Of a stretch of 35,584 nt of DNA, positions 27,182 through 35,397 are shown piece by piece. Position 1 is the stretch's first letter, and every line of letters begins with the position of its first letter. Made by a program: the position numbers and the translations under genes. Source of the stretch: JAGLWP01 sp964406515 (GTDB taxonomy: Archaea > Nanobdellota > Nanobdellia > Pacearchaeales > GW2011-AR1); assembly GCA_964406515.1 (NCBI GenBank), contig CAYORV010000007.1:1-35584 (forward strand). Direction: 5' to 3'. The notes below the pieces were generated by a model, which worked only from the letters and a program-made list of their open reading frames with translations, searched no databases and had not been told where the DNA came from.

Positions 27182-28316
27182 CAAATCCTCTCAAAACCCT
27201 CTCACCACCAGATTTCATATCCTTAATCTTAAACTTACCTGAACTGACTTCTTCTTTTCCAACAAAAATCACTTCATTAATCTCTTTACTATTTGCATAT
27301 TCCAAAGCCTTTGAGGGCTTGCCATAATAAATCAAACAACTCTTTCCTTTCTCTCTCAACCTCTGAACCAATTTAATCGCTTCTCTATCTTGATTAAGAC
27401 TTACAACCAAAGTTTTTTCCTTATTCAAACCAACATCTGCCAAAGCCGAAATCCTATCAAGTCCAAAAGAAATTCCTGTCGCAGACAAATTATTAATCTG
27501 ATAACTTCCTCCTGCACAAATAGTTTCCTTAATCTTCGGAGTTTTTATCTCAAACACATTTCCGTCATAATAACTCAATCCCCTAACTAATGAAGGCTTA
27601 AAGACAACTCCAACTTTGTAAAACTTGCAATATTTCTCAAACTCTTGAACTTCCTTAAATGAATCATATTTCTTAAAAAAATCCTTTGGCTTTTTCAAAA
27701 CAGCAAGAACTTTCTCTGCACCAAGTTTCTTCAAATTCGCCAGAACTTCTTTCTCACTCAATTTATCTAACTTATCAATTTCCCGCAAAATCTGTTCTTT
27801 GTTTTTCCGAATCTCAAGTTTATCCAAAATCTCATTCAATAATTTCCGATTTCCAAAAAAGATTTTAATAGGAATATTCAATTCACTAAAAAGATTTTTC
27901 ACAATATCCAAAACCTCTGCTTCTTCTTTCACACCAGATCCAATAATATCCACATCACATTGAGTAAACTGCCGAAGCCTATTGCCCTGAACAGGCTCAT
28001 CCCTAAAAACAGGCCCAATCTGATATCTCCTATAAGGCAACTTCTTGTTTTTCACAATTCTCTTCAAAGGAAAAGTCAATTCATAACGCAACGCAAGACT
28101 TCTCTTCCCCTTATCTTTCAACTTAAAAATATCAGACACTGCTTCATCGCTTGCATTCTCGCCCTGCACAAAATCCTCATATTCCACAACAGGGGTCTCA
28201 GCCGGCCCAAAACCATATTTCTCAAAAGTCTCAACTATAATTTTCCGAATTGCCTCTCTCTTTTCAGCATCTTTCCCAATATAATCCTTAAATCCTTTGA
28301 CTAATTCTATTTTCAT
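27168..28316 (-). CDS. hisS: Histidyl-tRNA synthetase
   Basis: A 382-residue class II synthetase that charges tRNA-His. Motif 1 region follows the start, RYELTFPLKR and YRRYQIGPVFRDEPVQGNRLRQF cover motif 2, LVRGLSYYDGNVFEI is the histidine-binding loop, and GISFGLDRI is motif 3. The C-terminal anticodon domain (KTLVVSLNQDREAIKLVQRLREKG...) is present. It lies after a GNAT gene (4-nt overlap), and the tRNA-His gene is 100 nt further upstream on the same strand, so enzyme and substrate may be expressed together. Confidence 0.95.
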   Translation of the reverse strand: MKIELVKGFKDYIGKDAEKREAIRKIIVETFEKYGFGPAETPVVEYEDFVQGENASDEAVSDIFKLKDKGKRSLALRYELTFPLKRIVKNKKLPYRRYQIGPVFRDEPVQGNRLRQFTQCDVDIIGSGVKEEAEVLDIVKNLFSELNIPIKIFFGNRKLLNEILDKLEIRKNKEQILREIDKLDKLSEKEVLANLKKLGAEKVLAVLKKPKDFFKKYDSFKEVQEFEKYCKFYKVGVVFKPSLVRGLSYYDGNVFEIKTPKIKETICAGGSYQINNLSATGISFGLDRISALADVGLNKEKTLVVSLNQDREAIKLVQRLREKGKSCLIYYGKPSKALEYANSKEINEVIFVGKEEVSSGKFKIKDMKSGGERVLRGFDGKY

Positions 28317-28750
28317 TTCGCTAACTCCCAGATTAATTCATCTTTCTTTTTATTTTGTTTGGTTAATTTAAAATTATTATTCAACAACACTTTTTGCGAT
28401 GCCTTATTTTCAGTGTCTGTGACTGCGGTTATTTTTCCTAATTTTTCAAAATCTTTTAACAAGTTAGACAAAGCAGAAGTTGCTATGCTTTTTCCCCTAT
28501 ATTTTTTCAAAACAGAATAACCCACTTCATAATTTTCTTTTGGTTTTTTCATAAATCCAATATTTCCCGCAAATTTTCCATCAACAAGAATCGCAAATTC
28601 ATAAGAATCTTTCTGGAAAACAGATTTCAAACCTTTCGGGAAATAACTAAAAAAAGTATCTTCTCTTTCCTTGGAATACTCACGATTTAATGTTCTAAAT
28701 AAAATTCTAAGATAATCTCCAAATCCAAATTTTCGCAATTCAATTTTCAT
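28313..28750 (-). CDS. GNAT-family acetyltransferase
   Basis: A 145-residue GNAT domain that transfers an acetyl group from acetyl-CoA. The strand EFAILVDGKFAGNIGF, the pair EVGYSVLKKYRGKSIATSAL (acetyl-CoA loop R-x-x-G-x-A-like) and NKASQKVLLNNNF are characteristic of the RimJ-like group. Substrate is unknown. Its stop overlaps the hisS start by 4 nt (ATGA), so they are translated from one mRNA. A role in modifying a translation component fits the neighbours, but is inference. Confidence 0.85.
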   Translation of the reverse strand: MKIELRKFGFGDYLRILFRTLNREYSKEREDTFFSYFPKGLKSVFQKDSYEFAILVDGKFAGNIGFMKKPKENYEVGYSVLKKYRGKSIATSALSNLLKDFEKLGKITAVTDTENKASQKVLLNNNFKLTKQNKKKDELIWELAK

Positions 28751-28816
28751 TCTCTTTTCTCCTCTATATTTGAAAATTTTCTAAATTTTCCATTCATAGT
28801 TTTTTCTACCAGTGTA

Positions 28817-28841
28817 GTTTCTTTTTTTCTAAAAAAGAAAC
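28817..28841. terminator. Hairpin just downstream of tRNA-His
   Basis: GTTTCTTTTTT and AAAAAAGAAAC form an 11-bp stem around a 3-nt loop, 8 nt after the tRNA 3' end on the minus strand. It may end or delimit the tRNA transcript, or join a longer RNA that carries GNAT-hisS. Confidence 0.45.
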
Positions 28842-28848
28842 CCATAAG

Positions 28849-28920
28849 GGTGAAAGAAGGGAGTTGAACCCTCGTCTTGCGGACCACAACCACACGTTCT
28901 ACCGTTAAACTACAGTCACC
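28849..28920 (-). tRNA. tRNA-His (anticodon GTG)
   Basis: A 72-nt minus-strand tRNA with an encoded G-1 (28920) opposite C73. D stem GTTT/GAAC, canonical T8-A9, anticodon loop TTGTGGT (T33, GTG), variable loop of 4 nt and T arm GAGGG-TTCAACT-CCCTT are all sound. The acceptor pairs 1-4 and 7 are good, but 5-68 (C-U) and 6-67 (U-U) do not pair. No CCA is encoded. Its promoter is GGTATAAAAAA-like on the minus strand near 28944-28954. Confidence 0.93.
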
Positions 28921-29311
28921 ATAATTTAATTTAGTTGAATAAGGTATAAAAAACTTATTAGAATCAGCCTTGAGCACTAATTTAAAGGGAAGGTTAAGCA
29001 AAGGAAACAGATAGGTGTCCTCGCAAGCACAGCTAAAAAAACGTTTCCTAACAATGATGGGGATAATTCTCACAATTTATCTTAGCTATCATAATTTTAC
29101 CTATGATTCTCTATTTTTAATACTTTCGCTCAAGAATTTACTCGCTCGTAAACTCGCAAATTAATATAAAAATAATTAACAAAAATCACGCTTAAATACT
29201 ATGTTATCAAATTTCTTTAGTGAGAAGTCTTAACAAAGTCCGACTTCGAACCATCAATCTTCGAGCATCGCGAGGAGCTAATTTTATATACTCAAATTAT
29301 TACCCTAAATC
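28921..29311. other. 391-nt gap: tRNA-His promoter, unassigned DNA, Nudix promoter
   Basis: The left part carries the tRNA-His TATA region (28944-28954). From 28960 to 29140 I see no convincing gene; the frames here hold short, hydrophobic chance ORFs. From 29141 on it is the repeated leader of the Nudix gene described separately. Confidence 0.5.
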
Positions 29312-29314
29312 ATG
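29141..29314 (+). repeat. Duplicated leader region, copy 1 (Nudix gene)
   Basis: Begins CTCGCTCGTAAACTCGCAAA, contains TCTTAACAAAGTC, and ends GCGAGGAGCTAATTTTATAT then TACCCTAAATCATG. It matches 29735-29884 in order, so the leader has been duplicated. The TATA box TTTTATATA is 25 nt before each ATG. Confidence 0.7.
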
Positions 29315-29731
29315 GTAAAACAAATCAATATCGCAAAGGCACTCATAAGATATAATGGAAAATATCTATTGCTCAAAAAAGCAAATGACACATATTTTCC
29401 AGAAAATATAGGAAAGTGGGAATGTTCTGGAGGAGTGCTTAAGGAAAATGAAACTCCTGAAGAAACAATTTTAAGAGAAACAAAACAAGAAACAGGATTA
29501 GAAGATAAAATTGTCAAAGAACTTCCATCACTGAGAATGACAGATGAAAATTACGATAGCCAGTGTAAAGTTTATCTACTTGAAGCACCAAAAAAAGATA
29601 TTATTCTAGACCCGAAAAAACATTCTAAATATAAATGGGTTGCTCCAGAAAATATCAAAAATATGAATCTTGTTCTCTATGCGAATTTACTTCTAGAATT
29701 TTTCAATAATCCTGAAATTTATCTTAACTAA
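29312..29731 (+). CDS. Nudix hydrolase
   Basis: A 139-residue Nudix domain that hydrolyses nucleoside diphosphates linked to another moiety. The Nudix box GVLKENETPEETILRETKQE with TGL follows G-x5-E-x7-R-E-x-x-Q-E-x-x-G-L; the second Glu of the REUXEE signature is Gln here in the first position. WECSGG precedes it, as usual. Substrate is unknown. The leader is nearly identical to that of the next gene (U32), which suggests co-regulation. The start is an ATG with TATA 25 nt before it. Confidence 0.88.
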   Translation: MVKQINIAKALIRYNGKYLLLKKANDTYFPENIGKWECSGGVLKENETPEETILRETKQETGLEDKIVKELPSLRMTDENYDSQCKVYLLEAPKKDIILDPKKHSKYKWVAPENIKNMNLVLYANLLLEFFNNPEIYLN

Positions 29732-29734
29732 TTG

Positions 29735-29884
29735 CTCGCTCGTAAACTCGCAGATTAATACAACTAATAACTAAAAACCCACGCGTAAATCAAATACACA
29801 TTAACAAATATTCCTAGCGAAGCGCCTTAACGAAGTTTGGCGAGGAGCTAATTTTATATACCCCAATTATTACCCTAAACCATG
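29735..29884 (+). repeat. Duplicated leader region, copy 2 (U32 gene)
   Basis: CTCGCTCGTAAACTCGCAGA, CCTTAACGAAGTTTGG and GCGAGGAGCTAATTTTATAT followed by TACCCTAAACCATG mirror copy 1 with small indels. Confidence 0.7.
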
Positions 29885-31054
29885 AAAAAATACGAACTTT
29901 TAGCACCAGCAGGGGACTTTCCAATGCTAGTCGCAGCTATAAATGCAGGCGCAAACGCAGTTTATTTCGGATTAAAAGAATTCTCAATGCGAGCAACAGC
30001 AAAAAATTTCACAATAAAAGACTTAAACAAAATAGAAAAAATCTGCAAACCCAAAAATATCAAAAGATACTTGACATTAAACACAATAATCTACAGCGAA
30101 GAGATAAAACAATTAGAAAAAGTAATCAAAAAAGTCAAAGGAAAAGTTGATGCAATCATTTGCTGGGACACAGCAGTAATCAAGTTATGCAATAAATACA
30201 AAATACCATTCTTTGTTTCAACTCAAGCATCTATTTCAAATATAGAAGCAGCAAAATTCTACAAAAGTTTAGGAGCAAAAAGAATAATTCTTGCACGTGA
30301 ATTAAACTTAAAACAAATAAAAGGAATTTCAAAAATAATTGATATTGAATGTTTTTGCCACGGGGCAATGTGCGTTTCAATTTCAGGAAGATGTTTCACA
30401 TCACAATTTTTGTTTAACAAATCTGCAAATCGCGGAGAATGTTTACACCCATGTAGAAGAACATACCAAGTAAAAGACGAAGAAGAAAATGAACTAAAGG
30501 TAAACAATAACAGAATTTTCTCAGCAAAAGATTTATGCACATTACCTTTTATAGAAAAAATGAAGCAAGCAGGAATAACAAGTTTCAAAATAGAAGGGCG
30601 AAACAGAGATTCTCGTTATGTTGATGCAGTCGTACGAATCTACAAAAAAGCTTTAGATAAAAAACTAAATGAAAAAGAAGTAAAACAATCAATTGAAGAA
30701 TTAAAAAAAGTTTACAATAGAAAATTCTCATCAGGATTTTATAATAAAATTCCAACCTCTGATGATTTTACAAATACTGAAAACAGCGAAGCAACAGAAA
30801 AAAAACATTTTGTCGGAAAAGTTTTGCATTATTTTTCAAAAATCAAAGTTGCTACAATAAAAGTTTCATCTCAAATAAATGTTGGTGATGAAATTATAAT
30901 AATTGGGAAAACAACTGGTATAGAAAAATCAAAAATCACCCATATGGAAATGAAAAAAAAATCTGTTCAAAAAGCTAAGAAAGGTGATGAAATAGGAATC
31001 AAATTACCAAAAGTAAGAAAAAATGACGAAATATACGTCATTAAAAAAAATTAA
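29882..31054 (+). CDS. U32 family protein (TrhP/UbiU-like)
   Basis: A 390-residue member of the family called peptidase U32, whose studied members include RNA and ubiquinone hydroxylation proteins (TrhP, RlhA, UbiU) rather than proteases. The start YELLAPAGDFPMLVAAINAGA and AVYFGLKEFSMRA are typical. HGAMCVSISGRCFTSQF...NRGECLHPCRRTY carries the four conserved cysteines that hold an Fe-S cluster. FKIEGRNRDSRYV follows. The last 90 residues form a C-terminal OB-like domain. A tRNA-modification role is plausible for an archaeon without ubiquinone. It runs into the pilin stop by 4 nt. Confidence 0.87.
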   Translation: MKKYELLAPAGDFPMLVAAINAGANAVYFGLKEFSMRATAKNFTIKDLNKIEKICKPKNIKRYLTLNTIIYSEEIKQLEKVIKKVKGKVDAIICWDTAVIKLCNKYKIPFFVSTQASISNIEAAKFYKSLGAKRIILARELNLKQIKGISKIIDIECFCHGAMCVSISGRCFTSQFLFNKSANRGECLHPCRRTYQVKDEEENELKVNNNRIFSAKDLCTLPFIEKMKQAGITSFKIEGRNRDSRYVDAVVRIYKKALDKKLNEKEVKQSIEELKKVYNRKFSSGFYNKIPTSDDFTNTENSEATEKKHFVGKVLHYFSKIKVATIKVSSQINVGDEIIIIGKTTGIEKSKITHMEMKKKSVQKAKKGDEIGIKLPKVRKNDEIYVIKKN

Positions 31055-31506
31055 AAAGTATAAGTTGTTGTCTGTCCACAAAGTTGTTCATTACCAGATG
31101 CGTCTTCAAAGTATGCTGTAACTTCAACAGAATCTGGTGCAGTCACTCCACTAGAAGTATCTGTTGTAGTAAATCCAACTAATTTTGCTACATTTCCCTC
31201 CACATCAATTGCGGCAGGTGAATTCTCAGAGTTAACAGAATCTCTAAACACTAATTTCACTCCAGCAATTTCATCATTATTACTTCCAGTCCTTTCAAGT
31301 GTTACATCACAAGCTGCTCCAGTACAAACTACTGCAGTTGCTTGAACATCAACGTTTAAACATTTAGCACTTAATTCAAGATCCTCTGCTCCGCCTTGAA
31401 TAACTCTATTTACAACTCCCCAAACAATACCTACAGCAACTAAAACTAAAAGTATAACCAACAATGTAGTTACAATCGCTGATAATCCCTTTTTATTATT
31501 AATCAT
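31051..31506 (-). CDS. Archaeal type IV pilin-like protein
   Basis: A 151-residue secreted or surface subunit. MINNKKGLSAIVTTLLVILL shows a class III signal peptide: the short basic leader and the KKG/LSAI cleavage site for prepilin peptidase, followed by a hydrophobic helix of about 25 residues. The mature part is beta-rich and acidic with five cysteines (Cys49, 61, 66 and two later), which could form disulfides outside. Pilus motor genes are not here. A canonical AAAGGAGGT lies before the ATG, stronger than at any other first gene in the window. Confidence 0.88.
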   Translation of the reverse strand: MINNKKGLSAIVTTLLVILLVLVAVGIVWGVVNRVIQGGAEDLELSAKCLNVDVQATAVVCTGAACDVTLERTGSNNDEIAGVKLVFRDSVNSENSPAAIDVEGNVAKLVGFTTTDTSSGVTAPDSVEVTAYFEDASGNEQLCGQTTTYTF

Positions 31507-31510
31507 ATTG

Positions 31511-31520
31511 ACCTCCTTTA
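31511..31520 (-). promoter_or_regulatory. Shine-Dalgarno site of the pilin gene
   Basis: TAAAGGAGGT ends 4 nt before the ATG at 31506. A TTTTTAAATT element at 31542-31551 would place the transcript start about at 31521, so the site is just inside the mRNA. Confidence 0.7.
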
Positions 31521-31560
31521 ATATTTTATAAAGTGAATTCTAATTTAAAAACATTTCTAA

Positions 31561-32763
31561 TTATCTAAAACTATCCAATAATCTAAAAAATTCTTTTCTA
31601 TCAATAACTTTATCATTCTCTGAAAAACCAATGTGTTCTGCAAATTTCCAAAATGTTTCTGGCTTATAACCTTGTTTTTTCAATGAAGCAATTGTAGGCA
31701 ACTTTGGATCATCCCATCCAGTATATTTTCCTTCTTTAATTCCTTGAGTAAATTTCGTAGATGACAATTCCATATCAGTAAATTTCCATCGCCCTAAAAA
31801 TCCTGTCCAAGGAAATTGCTTTTCCTTTCCAAGAACTTTAAAAATCATTTTTTGCCTTTCAGCATTATCCCTATGTTCTTTAGCTCGAATAATGTGTGTC
31901 ATTTTCATTTCAATATCATCAACAGCAACAGCGAGATTCATCAACGGCCAAACCCGATATTTCTTTTTTTGCCGAGCATGTTCTGTTAAATTAATTCTTG
32001 CCAACGGAAAATCACGCATCGCAGGATTTTTGTCTTTCATATTCGACTTAAATCTCAAAACAGCTTCACCTTCTTTATAATTTGTCAACATTTTCCCCCA
32101 CATTTCTAAATTTTCCTTAACATCTAATTTCCTACAAGGACAATTCTTTTTTTCAGAAACAAATTCCTTAAACGTTTCAGATTCACAAGTACAAACATAA
32201 ACAGCATTTTTCCTAATCAACTTCTCAACATATTTATAATACAATTCCATTCTGTCTGATTGAATAACAATTTTCGCCTTATTATCAAAAAGCCATTTAC
32301 TTTCCTTTTCAATCATTTTGTAAGCCGGCTTGTAAATATTTTCAGGATTTGTATCTTCAATTCTAACATAAAATATTCCTCCATATTTCATAACATAATC
32401 AAAAGAAATACTTGATGTTAATGCGTGTCCAATATGAAAACCGCCAGAAGCTGAAGGTGCAAATCTCATAATCACTTTCCCTTTCTTCGCACCAGGCAAA
32501 TCAGGCAAACCTTCACGAACCTTCCTTTCACTCACAACTTTCTTAAGTTTCTCAAACTCACTTTTCTGTTCTTCTAATGAAAGAGAATTAATTTCCTTGA
32601 CTATCTCAGAAATCTGCTTCACATATTTTCCAACTTCGCTTTTTTTCAAACCATCATGAAATAAAGAAGAAATCACATTTCCCTGCATCGCCGTCCCCTC
32701 ATGACCCAAAGCATTCTTCAAAGCATATGCATGTGCCTTTTTTTCTAAATCTTTGACATTCAT
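31561..32763 (-). CDS. gltX: Glutamyl-tRNA synthetase lacking the C-terminal domain
   Basis: A 400-residue class I synthetase of the archaeal GluRS/GlnRS type. An archaeal N-terminal helical region precedes FAPSASGGFHIGHALTSS (HIGH motif at 110-113), IEDTNP contacts substrate, a zinc pair CTC...CPC sits at 191-210, and MELSSTKF stands for KMSKS near 335. The protein ends shortly after the KMSKS-type stem, at EFFRLLDSFR, so the beta-barrel anticodon-binding domain of usual archaeal GluRS (about 550-580 residues) is absent. The next 54 nt hold only the pilin promoter. Either this lineage has a shortened enzyme or it is a paralogue with a modified tRNA role. Confidence 0.9.
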   Translation of the reverse strand: MNVKDLEKKAHAYALKNALGHEGTAMQGNVISSLFHDGLKKSEVGKYVKQISEIVKEINSLSLEEQKSEFEKLKKVVSERKVREGLPDLPGAKKGKVIMRFAPSASGGFHIGHALTSSISFDYVMKYGGIFYVRIEDTNPENIYKPAYKMIEKESKWLFDNKAKIVIQSDRMELYYKYVEKLIRKNAVYVCTCESETFKEFVSEKKNCPCRKLDVKENLEMWGKMLTNYKEGEAVLRFKSNMKDKNPAMRDFPLARINLTEHARQKKKYRVWPLMNLAVAVDDIEMKMTHIIRAKEHRDNAERQKMIFKVLGKEKQFPWTGFLGRWKFTDMELSSTKFTQGIKEGKYTGWDDPKLPTIASLKKQGYKPETFWKFAEHIGFSENDKVIDRKEFFRLLDSFR

Positions 32764-32784
32764 AAATAATAAAGGGAAAACAGA

Positions 32785-32794
32785 TTAATAAATT
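32785..32794 (-). promoter_or_regulatory. TATA box of the glutamyl-tRNA synthetase gene
   Basis: ATTTATTAAT-type element on the minus strand, about 26 nt before the ATG at 32763, overlapping the stop of the gene upstream. Confidence 0.45.
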
Positions 32795-33149
32795 ATTCCA
32801 TTCTAATGCCAGATTTTCTTTCCAAAACCTCAATCCTCTGCTGCAAATGATAAATCTGGTTTGATAAACTTTCGATTTGATTTGTCATATCTGTAAATCT
32901 TTTAGCCAATCTTCTTTTTCTTTCTTCAACATTTACAGAAATAGGTTCATCAACATTTCCCGCAGGTTCTGCAGATTGAACTCCTGACGCCATACTCCCA
33001 AGGAAATTAAATCCATTAGAAGATGATTCAGTTTGTTGAGGAACAGTCTCAATAGCAGGTTCTTGCTGTGTCGCAACATCTAATTGCTTTTTATATTTCT
33101 CAGTCAAATCAAGCACCCTATCATTTTTTCTATGTCTAAATAAAGCCAT
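32793..33149 (-). CDS. Uncharacterised coiled-coil protein
   Basis: A 118-residue protein. A basic N-terminus (FRHRKNDRVLDLTEKYKKQL) is followed by a low-complexity linker rich in Gln, Ser, Glu and Pro. The C-terminal 45 residues (RLAKRFTDMTNQIESLSNQIYHLQQRIEVL...) have a clear heptad pattern and should form a coiled coil. No catalytic motif is visible, so it looks like a structural or adaptor protein. The TATA box at 33170-33180 lies 25 nt before the ATG. It faces the right-end cluster of uncharacterised genes. Confidence 0.6.
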   Translation of the reverse strand: MALFRHRKNDRVLDLTEKYKKQLDVATQQEPAIETVPQQTESSSNGFNFLGSMASGVQSAEPAGNVDEPISVNVEERKRRLAKRFTDMTNQIESLSNQIYHLQQRIEVLERKSGIRME

Positions 33150-33339
33150 ATTTAATAAAAGAACCTGTTATTTTTAAATTTAGTTATTAATTGCCACTCA
33201 TTTCATTCGCGAATTAATTATGCTAATAATATAAAATTTAACGAAAACCTGACAAAGTCTAGTTTGAGTCAGATAATCACGAACAAAGTGAGTCTAGAAT
33301 TTCAAAAGGATTTTTAAATATCACATACTTTCATAAACC

Positions 33340-34785
33340 ATGGCGAAAATAAAATCAGTATCTGAGATAATTGAAGAAATAAGCCCATATTATCAAAAAA
33401 GAGCTAAAATGAAAGAAGCTGAATTAATTAATTTTGCCCCAGAAGGGGAACACTTAATAGGCTATGATTCAAACTCAGAAACCTTAGAACCAATTTATTT
33501 TTTCATGCTTGATTTGCTAAATGATTTTGGATTACCTCCAGAAAAACTTGTAGATAGTTTTTCATCAACTCCTGGCTCAGGACATTTTGCAGAATTAGGT
33601 CAAAGAGCAACAATCATGCAACAACAAGCAACTAAAATCTTGGGAGATACCAACACAGTTCTAAGGAGCGTGCTTAATGTAGTCTATGATTTAAAAGAAT
33701 TCAAAATAAGGTTAGAACATTACAATGGTTTAAATTCCAAGGATGAAAACATAAAAGATGCTTCTGTTTTATCCTTAAAACAAATCTGGATGGATAAAGT
33801 AGATATTGCGAAACAACAGTCAAGCATAAAAGCCATGGCCTTAGGACAAGCAGGTTTTCAAACATTAATTGATGCTTTTTTAGTCGCAAAAGAAGAAAAA
33901 GATGTTGAGAAATTGGATTTAAATGATAGGGTTAAAAGAATCCTAAAACCAAGAATTTTAGAATTTAATCATTGGCTTGAACAATCAGAAAAAGAATTGA
34001 AAAAAAGATATGAAATTGAAAAAAATTATTTAAGAAGCCAAGTTAATAGCTTAAAACTTTATTCACGATGGGCAAAGCCATATCTTAAGGCAGCACAAGA
34101 ACTTGAATCACAAGATTTAGGAAGAGAACCAGCATTAGTAAAAACATTCAATACAATTTTACTTGAATTAACTTTATTTAGTAAAAGAAAAATAAAAGTA
34201 GCTGAAGAAGCTATAGAAGGAAATTTACCAAAAGAATTCTCAAGCAGATCATTCCAAAAATCATTAAAAAGAGATTATTATATGTGCATCTTAGTGGATT
34301 TTAAATTCAGAGGAATTCCCCAAAGAGTAAGCCAACAACCACATTATGTATTTGGAGGAAAAGCAGAAATAACTTTCAAAGGTTATGCATTAAATGGTGA
34401 CGAACTTAAAAAATTAGAAGAAGAATTAGCAAAATCAGATATGAATGATGTTTTATCTTTAGTTGAAGGAACAACAACAGAAAGTTTAGACCAATTACAA
34501 GAAGAAATTAATTTCTTTTTAGAAGAAACAGAAAAAGTAGATGAAAAAAAGGAAAAACCAAAATCAGAGTCAAACCCTTTTCTCGCTTTAATTGGAGCAT
34601 ATAATACTAAGGGAAAAAAAGATGAGGAAAAAAAAGAAGAAAAAAAAGAAACTATTGTTAAACCAGACAATTTTATTGAATCAGAACATCTTAGACCTTT
34701 AGCAGCAGAAGTCGCAAAAGAAACTTCACTCAAATTATTTGATACTTACAAAAAAGCTCACGGCATGCCGAGCTACTTTCCTTAG
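33340..34785 (+). CDS. Large uncharacterised conserved-looking protein
   Basis: A 481-residue cytosolic, mainly helical protein. The N-terminal segment MAKIKSVSEIIEEISPYYQKRAKMKEAELI and PIYFFMLDLLNDFG lead into long helices rich in Lys, Glu and Gln (up to about residue 320), then a beta-containing stretch FKFRGIPQRVSQQPHYVFGG, then a low-complexity Lys/Glu region and a final conserved-like patch LRPLAAEVAKETSLKLFDTYKKAHGM. No signal peptide, membrane helix or known enzyme motif is seen. The downstream gene follows after 31 nt, so the two are probably co-transcribed. A TATA box GATTTTTAAATATC is 24 nt before the ATG. Confidence 0.65.
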   Translation: MAKIKSVSEIIEEISPYYQKRAKMKEAELINFAPEGEHLIGYDSNSETLEPIYFFMLDLLNDFGLPPEKLVDSFSSTPGSGHFAELGQRATIMQQQATKILGDTNTVLRSVLNVVYDLKEFKIRLEHYNGLNSKDENIKDASVLSLKQIWMDKVDIAKQQSSIKAMALGQAGFQTLIDAFLVAKEEKDVEKLDLNDRVKRILKPRILEFNHWLEQSEKELKKRYEIEKNYLRSQVNSLKLYSRWAKPYLKAAQELESQDLGREPALVKTFNTILLELTLFSKRKIKVAEEAIEGNLPKEFSSRSFQKSLKRDYYMCILVDFKFRGIPQRVSQQPHYVFGGKAEITFKGYALNGDELKKLEEELAKSDMNDVLSLVEGTTTESLDQLQEEINFFLEETEKVDEKKEKPKSESNPFLALIGAYNTKGKKDEEKKEEKKETIVKPDNFIESEHLRPLAAEVAKETSLKLFDTYKKAHGMPSYFP

Positions 34786-34816
34786 TAGCAAAGGTGAATG
34801 CATAATTCCCTAAATA

Positions 34817-35359
34817 ATGCCCAAGAAAAAAAACAAAGTTTCTAAAAAAGACAAGAAAAAAATAAAAGAGATTCAATCAAAGAAAAAGATAATCAAAAAA
34901 GAGTCTACTCTTGAAAAAGAAATTGAAGAAACAGAAGAAGCACTTGGGGAAACTGAATTCAGAGAATTTCTTGGCCCTACAATAATTTCTGCTCCCACAC
35001 TTAAAAAAATATTAATTCAAGAACCCCTTGAAACAAATATAACTTCATCATCAACTTCAAACACTTCAGAAACAAGACCAGCAGATTATATGGCTTCTTC
35101 AAATGAACCAAAATATACTAATACTTCTAATGGAGTTTCAAATGAGGATGATCAAAAGAAATATGAAAGTAATTTTGGGGCCCCAGTACTTGGAACAACA
35201 AATTCAAGGAATCAAGATTCAGGATTAATAACCCCTGCAAGAGATGTTAGAATAGAAACAAATGATAACACTGCAAGAATTGAAATGAATGTTCTAGAAC
35301 AAAAAAGAAGAGACCCATTTGAAGTGCAAGAAAAAAAATACAAAGAAGTTAGGCTTTAA
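34817..35359 (+). CDS. Low-complexity Lys/Glu/Ser-rich protein
   Basis: A 180-residue protein that looks largely disordered. The first 60 residues are a lysine-glutamate run (KKKNKVSKKDKKKIKEIQSK...), then a Ser/Thr-rich linker, and the last 60 residues are more ordered (GLITPARDVRIETNDNTARIEMNVLEQKRRDPFE). No motif is recognised. It lies 31 nt after the 481-residue gene in the same direction and 38 nt before the last gene, so all three may form one cluster, though the last has its own TATA box. Confidence 0.6.
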   Translation: MPKKKNKVSKKDKKKIKEIQSKKKIIKKESTLEKEIEETEEALGETEFREFLGPTIISAPTLKKILIQEPLETNITSSSTSNTSETRPADYMASSNEPKYTNTSNGVSNEDDQKKYESNFGAPVLGTTNSRNQDSGLITPARDVRIETNDNTARIEMNVLEQKRRDPFEVQEKKYKEVRL

Positions 35360-35362
35360 TTC

Positions 35363-35377
35363 ACTAAATTTATAAAC
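35363..35377 (+). promoter_or_regulatory. TATA box of the last gene
   Basis: ACTAAATTTATAAAC is centred about 26 nt before the ATG at 35398. Confidence 0.45.
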
Positions 35378-35397
35378 AATATCTCATTCTATAAAAT

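Noticed and set aside
28747..29073. Minus-strand 108-codon ORF
   Set aside because: It runs straight through the tRNA-His gene and its promoter, and reads out the tRNA sequence, so it is a shadow frame.
29055..29162. 35-codon ORF starting MMGIILTIYLSY
   Set aside because: Short, hydrophobic, and its end lies in the duplicated leader repeat; no convincing start context.
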